Of a DNA stretch of 57,539 nucleotides, positions 7,422 through 17,875 are shown piece after piece. Source of the stretch: an uncultured Ruminococcus sp. (GTDB lineage Bacteria > Bacillota > Clostridia > Oscillospirales > Ruminococcaceae); assembly GCA_947566125.1 (NCBI GenBank), contig CANOIR010000012.1:1-57539 (forward strand), given 5' to 3'. The notes below the pieces were generated by a model. It was not told the origin of the DNA. It saw only the letters and a list, made by a program, of their open reading frames with translations, and made no database searches. Numbering within the stretch: position 1 is the first letter of the stretch; each line of letters begins with the position of its first letter. The position numbers were made by a program, and so were the translations under genes.

Positions 7422-9245
7422 TTGGCATTAACAGAGGGAAAAAACAATCGTAGTTCAAAGGCATCGCAAAATGCGGGCAGAGCATCATACCGTAAAAATT
7501 ACAGGAGTAATCCACGGGCAAATGCACTTGAAACTAAATCGGCAGCAAGAACGGTAAAAAACAATAATACACGAAGGGAAAACAGAAAAAATCCTGTTCG
7601 TATAATCCCACTTGGCGGACTTAATGAGATCGGTAAAAATATGACAGTCTTTGAATGTTGCAATGATATGTTCATTCTGGACTGCGGACTTGCATTTCCA
7701 GATATGGATATGCCGGGTGTTGATATAGTTATTCCTGATTTCACTTATGTTGTTGAAAATAAAGACAGAGTCAGAGGTATTGTATTAACTCACGGTCATG
7801 AAGACCATATTGGCGGTCTTGCGTATCTTTTAAAGAAGATAAATGTTCCGATTTATGGTACAAGACTTACTCTTGCACTTGTAAAAGGCAAATTGGAAGA
7901 ACACGGTCTTTTAAACACGGCAAAATTATTTGAAGTTCAGCCGAGAAAGACTGTTCATCTTGGCTGTATGGCGGTTGAATTTATAAATGTAAACCACTCC
8001 ATACCAGATGCAGTTGGTATGGCTATTCACACACCGGCAGGAATTATAGTTCATACCGGTGACTTCAAGGTGGATTTCTCACCTGTTGACGGTTCTGTCA
8101 TTGATCTTGCAAGATTTGGTGAACTTGGAAGCAGGGGAGTTCTTGCACTTATGGCGGACTCAACAAATGCTGAGCGAGTTGGCTTTACACGTTCCGAAAG
8201 AACAGTTGGCGGTTCATTTGAAAAGCTATTTGAAAAAGCAGGCTCAAAACGTATAATCATAGCGACATTTTCTTCAAATATTCACCGTATCCAGCAGATA
8301 ATTGATAACGCAGTGCGTCATAAAAGAAAAGTTGCAGTATTTGGACGAAGCATGGTTCATGTTATGGGTACTGCACTTGAGCTTGGTTACTTGAAAGTTC
8401 CGGAAGGTACTATTATTGATATAGATGATATGAACCGTTATCCTGACGAACAAGTCGTTTTAATAACTACAGGCAGTCAAGGCGAACCTATGAGTGCACT
8501 TACACGAATGGCTATGAATGGTCACAAGAAAGTAACTATTACTCCAAATGATTTTATTATCATTTCTGCCACACCAATTCCCGGCAATGAAAAGTATGTT
8601 ACACGTGTAGTAAACGAGCTTATGCGTTCTGGTGCTGAAGTAATATATGAAGCTATGTATGAAGTTCATGTTTCAGGTCACGCCTGTCAGGATGAGCTGA
8701 AACTTATTGAAGCACTTACAAGACCAAGATATTTTATTCCTGTACACGGAGAATATAAACATCTTGCAAAACACGCACAAATAGCTATTTCCATGGGTAT
8801 ACCAGAGGAAAGAATAATTATTGGTGAAAACGGCAATGTAATTGAGCTGGACAGCCAGTCTATTCGTATTGCATCTCAAGTTACTTCAGGTCGTGTTATG
8901 GTAGATGGATTGGGAGTAGGCGATGTTGGTTCAATAGTTTTGCGTGACAGACGTCATCTTGCTCAAGATGGCTTGATAATAGTTGTAATAGGAATTGAAA
9001 AGATTACAAACACTGTCGTTTCTGGGCCTGATATAATTTCAAGAGGCTTTGTATATGTGCGTGAATCAGAATCACTAATGGCAGAAGCAAAGCAAGTCCT
9101 TTTGCGTGCTCTTGATAATTGCAGCAGTCAGGACCTTAGAGAATGGGGAGCATTAAAAACAAAACTGAGAGATGTTTTGTCTGAATATATCTATGGCAAA
9201 ACCAAGAGAAGTCCTATGATACTTCCTATTATTATGGAAATATAA
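7422..9245 (+). CDS. rnj: Ribonuclease J
   Basis: Metallo-beta-lactamase/beta-CASP ribonuclease with endo- and 5'-3' exonuclease activity, central to mRNA decay and RNA maturation in Firmicutes. The metal-binding motif HGHEDHIGG is at about residues 124-132; other family marks are HTGDFK, DSTNAER, TTGSQGEP and PVHGEYKH. The 607-residue protein has a basic, Asn/Arg-rich N-terminal extension of about 50 residues before the catalytic core (IIPLGGLNEIGKN). TTG 7422 is chosen because GAGGG lies nine bases upstream; a GTG at 7392 sits inside a hairpin. Single gene with a long leader. Confidence 0.95.
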   Translation: MALTEGKNNRSSKASQNAGRASYRKNYRSNPRANALETKSAARTVKNNNTRRENRKNPVRIIPLGGLNEIGKNMTVFECCNDMFILDCGLAFPDMDMPGVDIVIPDFTYVVENKDRVRGIVLTHGHEDHIGGLAYLLKKINVPIYGTRLTLALVKGKLEEHGLLNTAKLFEVQPRKTVHLGCMAVEFINVNHSIPDAVGMAIHTPAGIIVHTGDFKVDFSPVDGSVIDLARFGELGSRGVLALMADSTNAERVGFTRSERTVGGSFEKLFEKAGSKRIIIATFSSNIHRIQQIIDNAVRHKRKVAVFGRSMVHVMGTALELGYLKVPEGTIIDIDDMNRYPDEQVVLITTGSQGEPMSALTRMAMNGHKKVTITPNDFIIISATPIPGNEKYVTRVVNELMRSGAEVIYEAMYEVHVSGHACQDELKLIEALTRPRYFIPVHGEYKHLAKHAQIAISMGIPEERIIIGENGNVIELDSQSIRIASQVTSGRVMVDGLGVGDVGSIVLRDRRHLAQDGLIIVVIGIEKITNTVVSGPDIISRGFVYVRESESLMAEAKQVLLRALDNCSSQDLREWGALKTKLRDVLSEYIYGKTKRSPMILPIIMEI

Positions 9246-9332
9246 AATTATATATTAAAATATTATATTCATTATTCGTGCATTACCTTTATTATTTTTA
9301 TGTGAGTACACTTGAACAGTGTGACTTTTACA

Positions 9333-9366
9333 GTAAAATTTTAGTTTTTTAATTATAAAATTTTAC
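9333..9366 (+). repeat. Perfect 11-bp inverted repeat in the gdpP leader
   Basis: GTAAAATTTTA (9333-9343) and its complement TAAAATTTTAC (9356-9366) flank a T-rich loop right before the gdpP ribosome site (GGAGG near 9371). It could modulate ribosome access; AT-rich content makes chance formation possible. Confidence 0.4.
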
Positions 9367-9383
9367 TTACGGAGGAAAACGTA

Positions 9384-11354
9384 ATGAAAAGAAATAAGGA
9401 CACATTATTCCTTTTATTTTCTGTGCTTATGCTTTTAAGCACTGGAATACCTTTTATTATTTATATAACAAAAAATGGCTGGAATGGTCTTGCTTGGTTA
9501 TTTCTGCCTGCTGTTATTTTCAGCATTGCTTTGATCGTATTTGGAGTTTTTGTACAGGACAGGCTGTTTTCAGGTCAGTTTATGGGCGAAGCTGTTCAGG
9601 AACTTGCAAGTACTTCTCTCCGTAGGCTTTCTGTTCCAGTAGTACTTACAGAGGAAAACGGCAGGATATTTTGGTATAATGAAAAATTCAGATCACAGTT
9701 TTTGCAAGGCAGAAGAAAAAGCGTGACCTTTCAGGAATTGCTTTGCATGAATGTCAATACTCTTATGGATGGTCATGACCTTATGCTTGAGTATCATGGA
9801 AAAAAATATCGTGTGCATAGCGAAACGATCCATATGAATGAATTGAAAAAGTTTTATGCAGTGCAGTTTGTGGATATAACAGATCAGGTCAAACTTCAAA
9901 ATGAATTAAGAGAGTCAAGACCATGTGTTTTGCTTATGGTAATTGACGGTTATGACGATGTAATGCAGTATGCGAAAGAAAGTGAAAAGGCACAGGTTTC
10001 AGCGGAAGTAGAGCTTTTGCTTGAAAACTTTATGGCAGGAACAAAGGGTATTGTAAGAAAGATAGACAATGATCAGTTTTATGCTGTAATGGAAACAAGG
10101 CATCTTTACAATGCAATGGATAAGCGTTTTCCGATTCTTGATGAAGCAAGAAAAATTTGTGTTGCCGGCAGGTTTAGAGTTACATTTTCAATAGGTGTCG
10201 GCATAGGCGGAACATCTCTTGAAGAGAGTGAAAAGATCGCAAGACAATCGCTGGATATGGCATTGGGAAGAGGCGGAGATCAGGCAGCTGTTAAGATGGA
10301 GAATGGTTTTAACTTTTATGGCGGTGCATCAAAGGGTGTAGAAAAGCGTTCAAAAGTTATGATTCGTTCCATGGCACTTGCATTGCAGGAAATGATAGAA
10401 AATGCTGAACACATATACATAATGGGACACCGTTTTGGCGACCTTGATTCTATAGGTTCAGCCTGTGGCATGGCAGGTGCAATAGCACTTATGGGCAAGC
10501 CGGTTTCTGTTGTTGCAAGGCGTCAAAGCTGTCTTGCCGGTGATCTTATTGATAGAATGAAGGCTTGCGAAAATCCACCCGAATTTATCGAGCCTTTAAT
10601 AGCAGTTGCACAGGCAAATGAAAAATCTCTGCTTATTGTAGTTGATACTCATAATAAAGATATATTGGAAAGCTTTGAACTTTATCAAAAGATACAGAAT
10701 GTGGTAGTTATAGATCATCACCGTAAAAATGTAAATTATATTGAAAATGCAGCACTTTTTCATCATGAACCATATGCGTCATCGGCATCGGAGATGGTCA
10801 CTGAACTTATACAGTATTTCAGACTTGAAAAGGATATACCTGCTGCATATGCAGATGCACTTCTTGCAGGAATCACGCTTGATACAAAGAATTTTGTAAT
10901 GAGAACAGGAGTTCGCACATTTGAAGCTGCTGCATATCTCAGACGCATAGGAGCAGATACGATTCAAGTAAAATCACTTTTTTCCGATACTATTTCTATG
11001 TATCAGATGCGTTCACAAATAGTAGCACACGCTGAGATCTTTAGAAATAATGCTATTTCTGCTGTAAAGATTCAGAATAGTTCCACAAGACTGCTTGCAG
11101 CACAGGCAGCCGATGAGCTTTTGAGCATACAGGGTGTTGAAGCATCATTTGTATTATATCTTGATGGCAATGGTATAAGTATATCTGCACGTTCTCTTGG
11201 AAAAGTAAATGTGCAGCTAATAATGGAATCTCTTGGCGGCGGCGGTCATCAGACTATGGCGGCGGCACAGATTCCATCTACAACACTTCAGGATACAAAA
11301 GAACGTCTTTTGCAAGTGCTTGAAGCTTATGAATCGGAACTAAAAAAACATTAA
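9384..11354 (+). CDS. gdpP: GdpP-type cyclic-di-AMP phosphodiesterase (DHH family)
   Basis: Membrane-bound phosphodiesterase that hydrolyses c-di-AMP. Of 656 residues, two N-terminal membrane helices (about 8-28 and 33-55) are followed by a PAS-like region (about 85-170), a degenerate GGDEF domain (about 175-300) and a DHH/DHHA1 domain. Catalytic motifs are MGHRFGDLDS near residue 347, VVDTH, VIDHHRKN near 442 and GGGGHQ near 617. GGAGG precedes ATG 9384. It heads the conserved gdpP-rplI-dnaB order of Firmicutes, with rplI starting 24 bp after its stop. Confidence 0.95.
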   Translation: MKRNKDTLFLLFSVLMLLSTGIPFIIYITKNGWNGLAWLFLPAVIFSIALIVFGVFVQDRLFSGQFMGEAVQELASTSLRRLSVPVVLTEENGRIFWYNEKFRSQFLQGRRKSVTFQELLCMNVNTLMDGHDLMLEYHGKKYRVHSETIHMNELKKFYAVQFVDITDQVKLQNELRESRPCVLLMVIDGYDDVMQYAKESEKAQVSAEVELLLENFMAGTKGIVRKIDNDQFYAVMETRHLYNAMDKRFPILDEARKICVAGRFRVTFSIGVGIGGTSLEESEKIARQSLDMALGRGGDQAAVKMENGFNFYGGASKGVEKRSKVMIRSMALALQEMIENAEHIYIMGHRFGDLDSIGSACGMAGAIALMGKPVSVVARRQSCLAGDLIDRMKACENPPEFIEPLIAVAQANEKSLLIVVDTHNKDILESFELYQKIQNVVVIDHHRKNVNYIENAALFHHEPYASSASEMVTELIQYFRLEKDIPAAYADALLAGITLDTKNFVMRTGVRTFEAAAYLRRIGADTIQVKSLFSDTISMYQMRSQIVAHAEIFRNNAISAVKIQNSSTRLLAAQAADELLSIQGVEASFVLYLDGNGISISARSLGKVNVQLIMESLGGGGHQTMAAAQIPSTTLQDTKERLLQVLEAYESELKKH

Positions 11355-11378
11355 ATAGAGAAAGGATCGTTTATTATT

Positions 11379-11825
11379 ATGAAGGTTATTTATTTACAAG
11401 ATGTAAAAGGCTCTGGAAAAAAGGGCGAGGTAAAAAATGTAGCAGATGGTTATGCAAGAAATCTGCTCTTTCCAAAGGGTTTGGCAATAGAAGCAAATGC
11501 TAAAAATCTTTCTGAACTTGCGGGAAAGAATTCATCAGCAGCTCACAAAATAGATGTTGAAAAACAGAAAGCTAATGAAATTGCAGAACTTATAGGCGGC
11601 AAGACAGTAAAAGCTATTGCAAAGGCTGGCTCCGGCGGTAGACTTTTTGGAGCAGTTACTGCTCAAAATGTTGCAGATTGCATTGAAAAACAGTATGGCT
11701 GCAAAATCGACAAGAAAAAAATTTCACTTAAAACAGAGATAAAGAATTTTGGTACTTATGAAGCAGATATAAAGCTTTATGCAGGTATTTCCGTAAAAAT
11801 AACTGTAGAAGTTTCCGAGAGCTGA
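11379..11825 (+). CDS. rplI: 50S ribosomal protein bL9
   Basis: Protein of 148 residues with the classic bL9 N-terminal signature ([36 protein letters not shown]), a central connecting helix and the C-terminal RNA-binding domain. It binds 23S rRNA at the base of the L1 stalk. It sits between gdpP and dnaB, the usual position in Firmicutes. A hairpin with a T-run follows (11833-11863). Confidence 0.97.
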   Translation: MKVIYLQDVKGSGKKGEVKNVADGYARNLLFPKGLAIEANAKNLSELAGKNSSAAHKIDVEKQKANEIAELIGGKTVKAIAKAGSGGRLFGAVTAQNVADCIEKQYGCKIDKKKISLKTEIKNFGTYEADIKLYAGISVKITVEVSES

Positions 11826-11832
11826 TGTATCA

Positions 11833-11863
11833 ATATGGGCGACATTGTTCGCCCGTATTTTTT
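11833..11863 (+). terminator. Terminator-like hairpin between rplI and dnaB
   Basis: ATATGGGCGA pairs with TCGCCCGTAT (one G:U) and is followed by T5-6. It lies inside the gdpP-rplI-dnaB-tilS-ftsH run, so it may partly terminate and set the ratio of rplI to dnaB transcripts; no promoter was identified after it. Confidence 0.6.
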
Positions 11864-11880
11864 AGCAGGAGGTGTGATTT

Positions 11881-13233
11881 ATGGCTCAAGGTCAGTTTGA
11901 ACAGTTGGAAACAAGCGGAGAACTGCCATTTAGTTTGGAAGCAGAACAAACTATACTTGGAGCAGTTTTGACAGACCCTGACGTTTTATCAACTGTTCTT
12001 GAAAAAGTAAAGCCTGATTGTTTTTTCAATGATCAGCACAAGGCACTTTTTCAAATAATAGTGCAGATGTTTACATCCGGTGAAAAAGCAGATGTAATTA
12101 CTGTTTTAAATGCGTCAATGCAGCGGCACCTGTTTGATACTCCTCAAGAGGGCAGAGCATATTTGGCAGCACTTATAAATATGGTACCGTCTGTTTCAAA
12201 TGTTGAAAGCTACTGCGATATAGTTGCAGAAAAGTTTTACCTAAGAAGTCTTGCATTTGCCGCAAGGTCAATATTGCAGGACGTTCAAAGTGGTGATATG
12301 AATGCACAGACACTTCTTGACAGTGCAGAGCGAAAAATATTTGATATTCGTCAAGGCAAATCTATACAAGGACTTGCAAAGATAGGCGATGCTATATGTG
12401 AGGCCTATGACCGCATAGGAAAAATATCAGGTCCTGATAAAGAAAAATATCTTGGTGCTCGTACTGGTTATAAGTATCTTGATACAGTAACATCTGGTCT
12501 TAATAAATCAGATCTTATATTGATAGCTGCCCGTCCTGGTATGGGTAAAACATCATTTGCAATAAATATAGCTACAAATGTAGCAAGACGTGGAGATAAA
12601 GAAGTTGTAGTATTTTCACTGGAAATGTCCAAAGAACAGCTTGCAACACGTATGCTGTCTACAGAGGCACTTGTAGATTCACATAAGCTTAGAAGCGGTT
12701 ATCTCACAAATGATGACTGGGTAAGACTTGCACAGGGTGCAGGTGTACTTAGCGGTTTGCCGATGTATTTTGATGATACAGCCGGCATTACGGTTCAGCA
12801 GATAAAAGCTAAACTTAGACGTATGAAAAATTTAGGACTCGTTGTAATAGACTATCTCCAGCTTATGACTTCTACTCTTAAGACAGATAATCGTGTGCTT
12901 ATTATTTCAGAAATAACACGACAGCTTAAGATAATGGCAAAAGAATTTGATATACCAGTTATTCTGTTGTCACAGCTTTCCCGTGGACCTGAAGGCAGAA
13001 ATGATAAGCGACCGATGCTTTCGGATCTTCGTGAATCTGGTTCTATTGAGCAGGATGCAGATATTGTAATGTTTTTGTATAGAGATGCTTACTATAATAA
13101 AGACAGTACGACTCCAAATATTTCTGAATGCATTATAGCTAAAAATCGACATGGTGAAACAGGAACAGTAAATCTTGTATGGGATGGTCAATTTACACGT
13201 TTTAGTGATGCGGAGATGCGTGATGAGCATTAA
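11881..13233 (+). CDS. dnaB: Replicative DNA helicase DnaB
   Basis: Hexameric 5'-3' helicase of the replication fork (DnaC in Bacillus nomenclature). The 450 residues comprise the N-terminal domain (LPFSLEAEQTILGAVLTDP) and a RecA-like C-terminal domain with Walker A ARPGMGKTS near residues 218-226, Walker B LVVIDYLQL and the H4 motif LSQLSR. AGGAGGTG precedes ATG 11881. The 3' end overlaps the tilS start by 11 bases. Its loader genes dnaI and dnaD lie at 17.9-19.9 kb in this window. Confidence 0.97.
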   Translation: MAQGQFEQLETSGELPFSLEAEQTILGAVLTDPDVLSTVLEKVKPDCFFNDQHKALFQIIVQMFTSGEKADVITVLNASMQRHLFDTPQEGRAYLAALINMVPSVSNVESYCDIVAEKFYLRSLAFAARSILQDVQSGDMNAQTLLDSAERKIFDIRQGKSIQGLAKIGDAICEAYDRIGKISGPDKEKYLGARTGYKYLDTVTSGLNKSDLILIAARPGMGKTSFAINIATNVARRGDKEVVVFSLEMSKEQLATRMLSTEALVDSHKLRSGYLTNDDWVRLAQGAGVLSGLPMYFDDTAGITVQQIKAKLRRMKNLGLVVIDYLQLMTSTLKTDNRVLIISEITRQLKIMAKEFDIPVILLSQLSRGPEGRNDKRPMLSDLRESGSIEQDADIVMFLYRDAYYNKDSTTPNISECIIAKNRHGETGTVNLVWDGQFTRFSDAEMRDEH

Positions 13234-14596
13234 AGATAATTTTTTAAATAAAATGGAGAGGTTTATTCTTTGTGAAGAACTTATTCCTAAAGAAAGCGAA
13301 ATTTGCTGTGCATTATCAGGTGGTGCGGACAGTGTGGCATTGCTTATAGGCATTCTCATGCTTAAGGAAAAGCTTTCTATAAAAAAAGTTTCCGCTGTTC
13401 ATATAAATCACTGCCTTAGAGGCAAAGAAAGTGACGGAGATGAACAGTTTTGTCGTGATTTGTGTGATAGACTTGGCATTACTATTCATGTTCACCGATG
13501 CGATGTCAATGCTTATCGGGATAAAAACGGCGGTTCAGTAGAAACAGCTGCCAGACAATGCCGATATGCAGCCTTTGAAAAAGAGAGCGGACTTATTGCA
13601 ACAGCTCACACAGCTTCTGATAATCTTGAAACTGTTTTACAGCGTATAGCAAGAGGAACAGGACTTCACGGCTTGTGTGGAATACCGATTAAGAGAGGAC
13701 GCTTTATAAGACCTATTTTATTTGCATCACGTAATGAAATAGAGGCGTTTTTAAGCGAACAGAATGAATGTTTTGTTACAGATAGTACTAATAATTCAGA
13801 TGATTATACAAGGAATCGCATACGACATAATATAGTTCCGCTTTTGCAGGAGCTGAATCCGGCAGTGGAAAAAAGAGTTTTTGAAATGTGCAGTTCACTT
13901 AAGACAGATGACGAGTTCTTTGACGAAGAATGTATAAAAGTATACAGCAGACATTTTAAAGAACCTATGTGTCTTACAGATATATTGTCTTTACCGGAGG
14001 CTATTCGTATAAGATGTGAAGCAAAGCTTTTGGAGAAATGCGGTATATCGTATAATTCAAGAATGATAAGAGATATTGAGAAGATTGTAAAATCTGGGGG
14101 AAGATGTCATCTTGTAGGAAATGTTGATTGCTTTGTTTCTAAAAATGAACTTGTTATTCGAAAAAGAGAAGAAACACTGGATTTAAAAAGAGAAGTTTGT
14201 TTTAATATAGGAAAGCAATCGATTTTTTCCAACATATTTTTTGTTTCAAAGCTTATAACAGATGAAGATGAAATAAATGTTTGCATAATTAACGAAAAAT
14301 TCACAAACTGTTTGGTTGATTATGATAAAATAAAAGGGTGTGTAACACTAAGAAGTCGCAGACCTGGTGACAGAATTCAGCTTCCAGGGCGTGACTTTAC
14401 TGTATCAATAAAAAAACGAATACAAGAGGTCGTTCCGCTTAGAAAACGGCAAACTTTACATTTTCTTGAGGACGAAGAAGGTATAGTGTATGCCGAAGAT
14501 ATAGGTATTGCAGAGCGAGTAAAACCTGTAGCCGGTGTGACAAAAAAACTTTTGTTTTTAAACACTGAATATGAGGACAAAAAACCTCTTGAATGA
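13223..14596 (+). CDS. tilS: tRNA(Ile)-lysidine synthase
   Basis: ATP-dependent enzyme that converts C34 of the CAU-anticodon tRNA-Ile to lysidine so that it reads AUA. The PP-loop motif SGGADS is near residues 32-37, followed by the typical HINHCLRG and [10 protein letters not shown] segments; length is 457 residues. ATG 13223 is chosen because GGAG lies just upstream and MSIKDNF gives a normal N-terminus; the open frame extends back into dnaB without a better start. It overlaps dnaB by 11 bases; ftsH begins about 17 bases after its stop. Confidence 0.95.
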   Translation: MSIKDNFLNKMERFILCEELIPKESEICCALSGGADSVALLIGILMLKEKLSIKKVSAVHINHCLRGKESDGDEQFCRDLCDRLGITIHVHRCDVNAYRDKNGGSVETAARQCRYAAFEKESGLIATAHTASDNLETVLQRIARGTGLHGLCGIPIKRGRFIRPILFASRNEIEAFLSEQNECFVTDSTNNSDDYTRNRIRHNIVPLLQELNPAVEKRVFEMCSSLKTDDEFFDEECIKVYSRHFKEPMCLTDILSLPEAIRIRCEAKLLEKCGISYNSRMIRDIEKIVKSGGRCHLVGNVDCFVSKNELVIRKREETLDLKREVCFNIGKQSIFSNIFFVSKLITDEDEINVCIINEKFTNCLVDYDKIKGCVTLRSRRPGDRIQLPGRDFTVSIKKRIQEVVPLRKRQTLHFLEDEEGIVYAEDIGIAERVKPVAGVTKKLLFLNTEYEDKKPLE

Positions 14597-14613
14597 GAAA
14601 AGGAGTGAATGCT

Positions 14614-16542
14614 TTGACACCAAAAAAGAATCGTGGAATAGGTGCATATTTGATCGTTGCATTAGTACTTGTTGTTGCCTTGATCTTTATGTTTTCAAGT
14701 CTTGGCGGTAATTCTTCAGACGCTGAATATTCTGAAGTGCTTTCATATTTTGATGATTATGAAGTAAAAGAATATAGACTTGACCTTGGCAATGGTGACC
14801 TTACGATCGTATTACAAGATGATTCAAGACTTGCATACGAAGTTCCTGATGTGGGTCTGTTTTTAAAGAACGTTGAAGATTATCGTAAGGAGTATAATAA
14901 GAAAAATCCGGATGCACCGCTTAAAATGGATTACATTAAGGCAACAGATTCATCTTGGCTGCTGTCACTTATACCTACATTCCTTATACTTGGAATGGGT
15001 ATTATAATGATCGTAGTGATGATGCGTCAAGCAAGCGGAGGAAATAAATTTTCATCATTTGGAAAGGCGAATATTAAAAATCAACAGAATACCAGAAAGG
15101 CAACATTCAAGGATGTTGCTGGAGCAGATGAAGAAAAGCATGAGCTTGAGGAAATAGTTGATTTTCTTAAAAATCCTAAAAAGTATAGTGATATTGGAGC
15201 TCGTATACCAAAGGGTGTACTTCTTATGGGGCCTCCCGGTACTGGTAAAACTTTGTTGGCAAGAGCTGTTGCAGGTGAAGCAGGATGCCCGTTCTTTTCA
15301 ATTTCAGGTTCAGACTTTGTTGAAATGTTCGTAGGTGTGGGTGCATCACGTGTACGTGACTTATTTGAACAGGCAAAGAAAAATAGCCCTTCTATTATTT
15401 TCATAGATGAGATTGATGCCGTAGGTCGTCACAGAGGTGCCGGACTTGGCGGAGGTCATGATGAACGTGAGCAGACTCTTAACCAGCTTCTTGTTGAGAT
15501 GGACGGTTTTACAGGCAAGGATAATGTAATAGTTATTGCAGCTACAAACAGACGTGATATACTTGACCCTGCACTTTTGCGTCCGGGAAGATTTGATAGG
15601 CAGATAGTAGTAGGTTATCCTGATATAGAAGGACGAGAAGCAATTTTGAAAGTTCATACTAAAAATAAGCCTCTTGCACCAGATGTTGACCTTTCTACAA
15701 TCGCAAAGACTACAGTTGGATTTACAGGAGCAGATCTTGAAAATCTTGTAAATGAAGCATCACTGCTTGCAGCAAGAAGAAATAAAAAGGCTATCACGAT
15801 GGACGAAATTTCTGAAGCTACAATTAAAGTTGTTGCTGGTCCGGAGAAGAAATCACACCATAAGACAGAAAAAGAAAATCGCCTTACTGCATATCATGAA
15901 GCAGGTCATGCAGTATGTACGTATTATTGTGAGCATCAGGATAAGGTTCAGCAGGTATCTATTATTCCAAGAGGTATGGCAGGCGGATATACAATGTCAT
16001 TGCCGGAAGTGGATAAGTCTTTTGTCACTAAAAAGGAGATGGAAGAAGATATTATCACATTGCTTGGCGGACGTGCAGCTGAATATCTCATATTGGATGA
16101 TATTTCAACAGGTGCGTCAAATGATATTGAGCGTGCAACAGCAACAGCTCGCAATATGGTAACAAAATATGGCTTTAGTGAAAAGCTTGGTCCTATGGTA
16201 TATGGCAGTGACCACAATGAAGTATTCCTTGGTAAGGAAATAGGTTCATCAAGAGATTATTCTGAAAAGGTTGCAGCTGATATTGATTCAGAAGTAAGAA
16301 CCTTGATTGAAACAGGCTATGCTGCTTCAATCGATATACTAAAGGCACATATCGACCAACTGCATTTACTGGCAAAGTATTTGCTTATTCATGAGAAAAT
16401 CGACAGAGATGACTTTGAGAAGCTTATGTCAGGTCAAATGCCGGAATCTGCATTTGAGGTTAAAAAGTCTGAGGATTCTGAAAATAAAGAAGATACAGAT
16501 AATAAAAGCGATATAGATTCAGAAACATCTATAGAAGAATAA
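14614..16542 (+). CDS. ftsH: ATP-dependent zinc metalloprotease FtsH
   Basis: Membrane AAA+ protease that degrades misfolded and regulatory proteins. Two membrane helices (about 10-30 and 115-135) flank an extracytoplasmic domain; then come Walker A GPPGTGKT near residue 206, Walker [12 protein letters not shown], the second region of homology [18 protein letters not shown], and zinc site HEAGH near 428. An acidic, Ser/Asp-rich tail ends the 642 residues. TTG 14614 is chosen because AAAGGAG is eight bases upstream; an ATG at 14593 overlapping the tilS stop has no nearby ribosome site. hpt, often between tilS and ftsH, is absent. Confidence 0.96.
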   Translation: MTPKKNRGIGAYLIVALVLVVALIFMFSSLGGNSSDAEYSEVLSYFDDYEVKEYRLDLGNGDLTIVLQDDSRLAYEVPDVGLFLKNVEDYRKEYNKKNPDAPLKMDYIKATDSSWLLSLIPTFLILGMGIIMIVVMMRQASGGNKFSSFGKANIKNQQNTRKATFKDVAGADEEKHELEEIVDFLKNPKKYSDIGARIPKGVLLMGPPGTGKTLLARAVAGEAGCPFFSISGSDFVEMFVGVGASRVRDLFEQAKKNSPSIIFIDEIDAVGRHRGAGLGGGHDEREQTLNQLLVEMDGFTGKDNVIVIAATNRRDILDPALLRPGRFDRQIVVGYPDIEGREAILKVHTKNKPLAPDVDLSTIAKTTVGFTGADLENLVNEASLLAARRNKKAITMDEISEATIKVVAGPEKKSHHKTEKENRLTAYHEAGHAVCTYYCEHQDKVQQVSIIPRGMAGGYTMSLPEVDKSFVTKKEMEEDIITLLGGRAAEYLILDDISTGASNDIERATATARNMVTKYGFSEKLGPMVYGSDHNEVFLGKEIGSSRDYSEKVAADIDSEVRTLIETGYAASIDILKAHIDQLHLLAKYLLIHEKIDRDDFEKLMSGQMPESAFEVKKSEDSENKEDTDNKSDIDSETSIEE

Positions 16543-16543
16543 T

Positions 16544-16577
16544 AAATTAAGCGAGCTGGAAACGGCTCGCTTAATTT
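16544..16577. terminator. Bidirectional terminator between ftsH and lgt
   Basis: Perfect 13-bp stem (AAATTAAGCGAGC, 16544-16556, with its complement at 16565-16577) and an 8-base loop, with A/T runs on both sides, between convergent genes. It touches the lgt stop codon. Confidence 0.9.
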
Positions 16578-17431
16578 TATTTAGAATATTTATTTTTATC
16601 TTTATATTCATCATCTTCGTCAAATAGTTTAGGCATAATAGATTCTGGAGTAACAGGTTCGGGCATACCTTTTTTTATATCTATTAGCAAAAGAATCATT
16701 CCTGCTGTTATAATTCCAATGCTTATCCACGTTGATGTGGAAAGCCCAAAGTAAATGCCACGTTCAGCATCATATCGGAATTGTTCTGTAAATATTCTTA
16801 TTATTGGATATAAGAATAAATAAATATAAACTGTGATATGTCGGTGCTTTGATTTTGAAATATAAACTTGCATAATTATCGCAATAATGAGCAGAAGAGC
16901 TGCTTCTAAAAGCTGTACCGGAAAAAGCTTTATTCCATTTGGTGCTCCAAGGGAATCGGTAAAGGCTATGCCATATTTTTCAGATGGAATGCCATAACAG
17001 CATCCAGCCATAAAGCAGCCTACTCTTCCAAATGAATGTGCAAGCGGTACACCCGGTGCAATGACTGTTATAAAATGAATAGGGGAAACCTTCATTATTT
17101 TAGAGAATATTAGAATCCCTATAAAACCACCTATAAATCCACCATAGAACACGAATCCGCCTTGTATGATATTTGACAGAGTTTCAAAATTGAATCCGTA
17201 TTTTTCAAACATATTGCAAATGCCTTCAAAATCTATTATAAAATAAAGCAGTTTTGCACCTAAAAATGCATCTATCAATATAGCGGCAAAGCATAAAATT
17301 AAATTATATTTGTCTATATTCGATTTTTTACCGTTATATAATGCCAAAAGGCACGCAAGTATTATTCCAAGAGTACAGCATATACCATATACTCCTATTT
17401 GAAATGGACCTATGTTTAGTATTGGAAACAT
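16577..17431 (-). CDS. lgt: Prolipoprotein diacylglyceryl transferase
   Basis: Membrane enzyme that attaches diacylglycerol to the lipobox cysteine of preprolipoproteins, here likely including the solute-binding protein at 33.4 kb and the lipoprotein at 57.1 kb. The protein has 284 residues with seven or so membrane helices and the Lgt signature HSFGRVGCFMAGCCYG near residue 130. ATG 17431 (MFPILNIG) is chosen because GGAGG lies just upstream; the in-frame ATG at 17443 contains that ribosome site. The C-terminal tail is charged. Confidence 0.95.
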   Translation of the reverse strand: MFPILNIGPFQIGVYGICCTLGIILACLLALYNGKKSNIDKYNLILCFAAILIDAFLGAKLLYFIIDFEGICNMFEKYGFNFETLSNIIQGGFVFYGGFIGGFIGILIFSKIMKVSPIHFITVIAPGVPLAHSFGRVGCFMAGCCYGIPSEKYGIAFTDSLGAPNGIKLFPVQLLEAALLLIIAIIMQVYISKSKHRHITVYIYLFLYPIIRIFTEQFRYDAERGIYFGLSTSTWISIGIITAGMILLLIDIKKGMPEPVTPESIMPKLFDEDDEYKDKNKYSK

Positions 17432-17474
17432 GATAACCTCCATAATTATAAATTATATAAAATTATATAAAAAC

Positions 17475-17500
17475 AAATGGGTCGCATAAGCAACCCATTT
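17475..17500 (-). terminator. Terminator after the small membrane protein gene
   Basis: Minus-strand stem AAATGGGT/ACCCATTT (8 bp) followed by a T-rich run, just downstream of the stop codon at 17519. Confidence 0.75.
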
Positions 17501-17518
17501 TTAATGCATTCACATTGT

Positions 17519-17770
17519 TTAAAAAAGACCAAATGTAAGGCAACTACAAGTAGTGCAAAGGGTGCATGAAACAGCAACAATGCCACAAAGTATTGTAGCA
17601 ATAAGACTACAAACAAATCCTCCTGTAGCTATGCCGCTAGGTTGTTCTTTTTTAGCCATAGTTCCAAGAATTATTCCGACTATACCCAAAATCAAACCTG
17701 CCCATGCTCCGTATCCAGAAATTGTACAAATTAAAGCAATGATGCCTAATACTAATGATGCAACAGCCAT
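17519..17770 (-). CDS. Small two-helix membrane protein, DUF4190-like
   Basis: An 83-residue protein that is nearly all membrane helix: residues 3-38 (ASLVLGIIALICTISGYGAWAGLILGIVGIILG) and 48-72, joined by a short KKEQPSG loop, with a Cys-rich C-terminus. The layout resembles DUF4190-type small membrane proteins, whose role is unknown. GGAGG precedes ATG 17770 and a terminator follows the stop, so it is a single gene. Confidence 0.65.
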   Translation of the reverse strand: MAVASLVLGIIALICTISGYGAWAGLILGIVGIILGTMAKKEQPSGIATGGFVCSLIATILCGIVAVSCTLCTTCSCLTFGLF

Positions 17771-17875
17771 ATAACATCCTCCTATTAAAATTATATAATA
17801 TGCCTTTATTTAACATTATATCATATTATAGAAAAATGTCAATGATTATTGAAAAAACATATTTCTGTTAAGAAA

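Noticed and set aside
12970..13359. Minus-strand frame across the dnaB-tilS junction
   Set aside because: It is antisense to two strong genes, and the composition is typical of a frame shadow.
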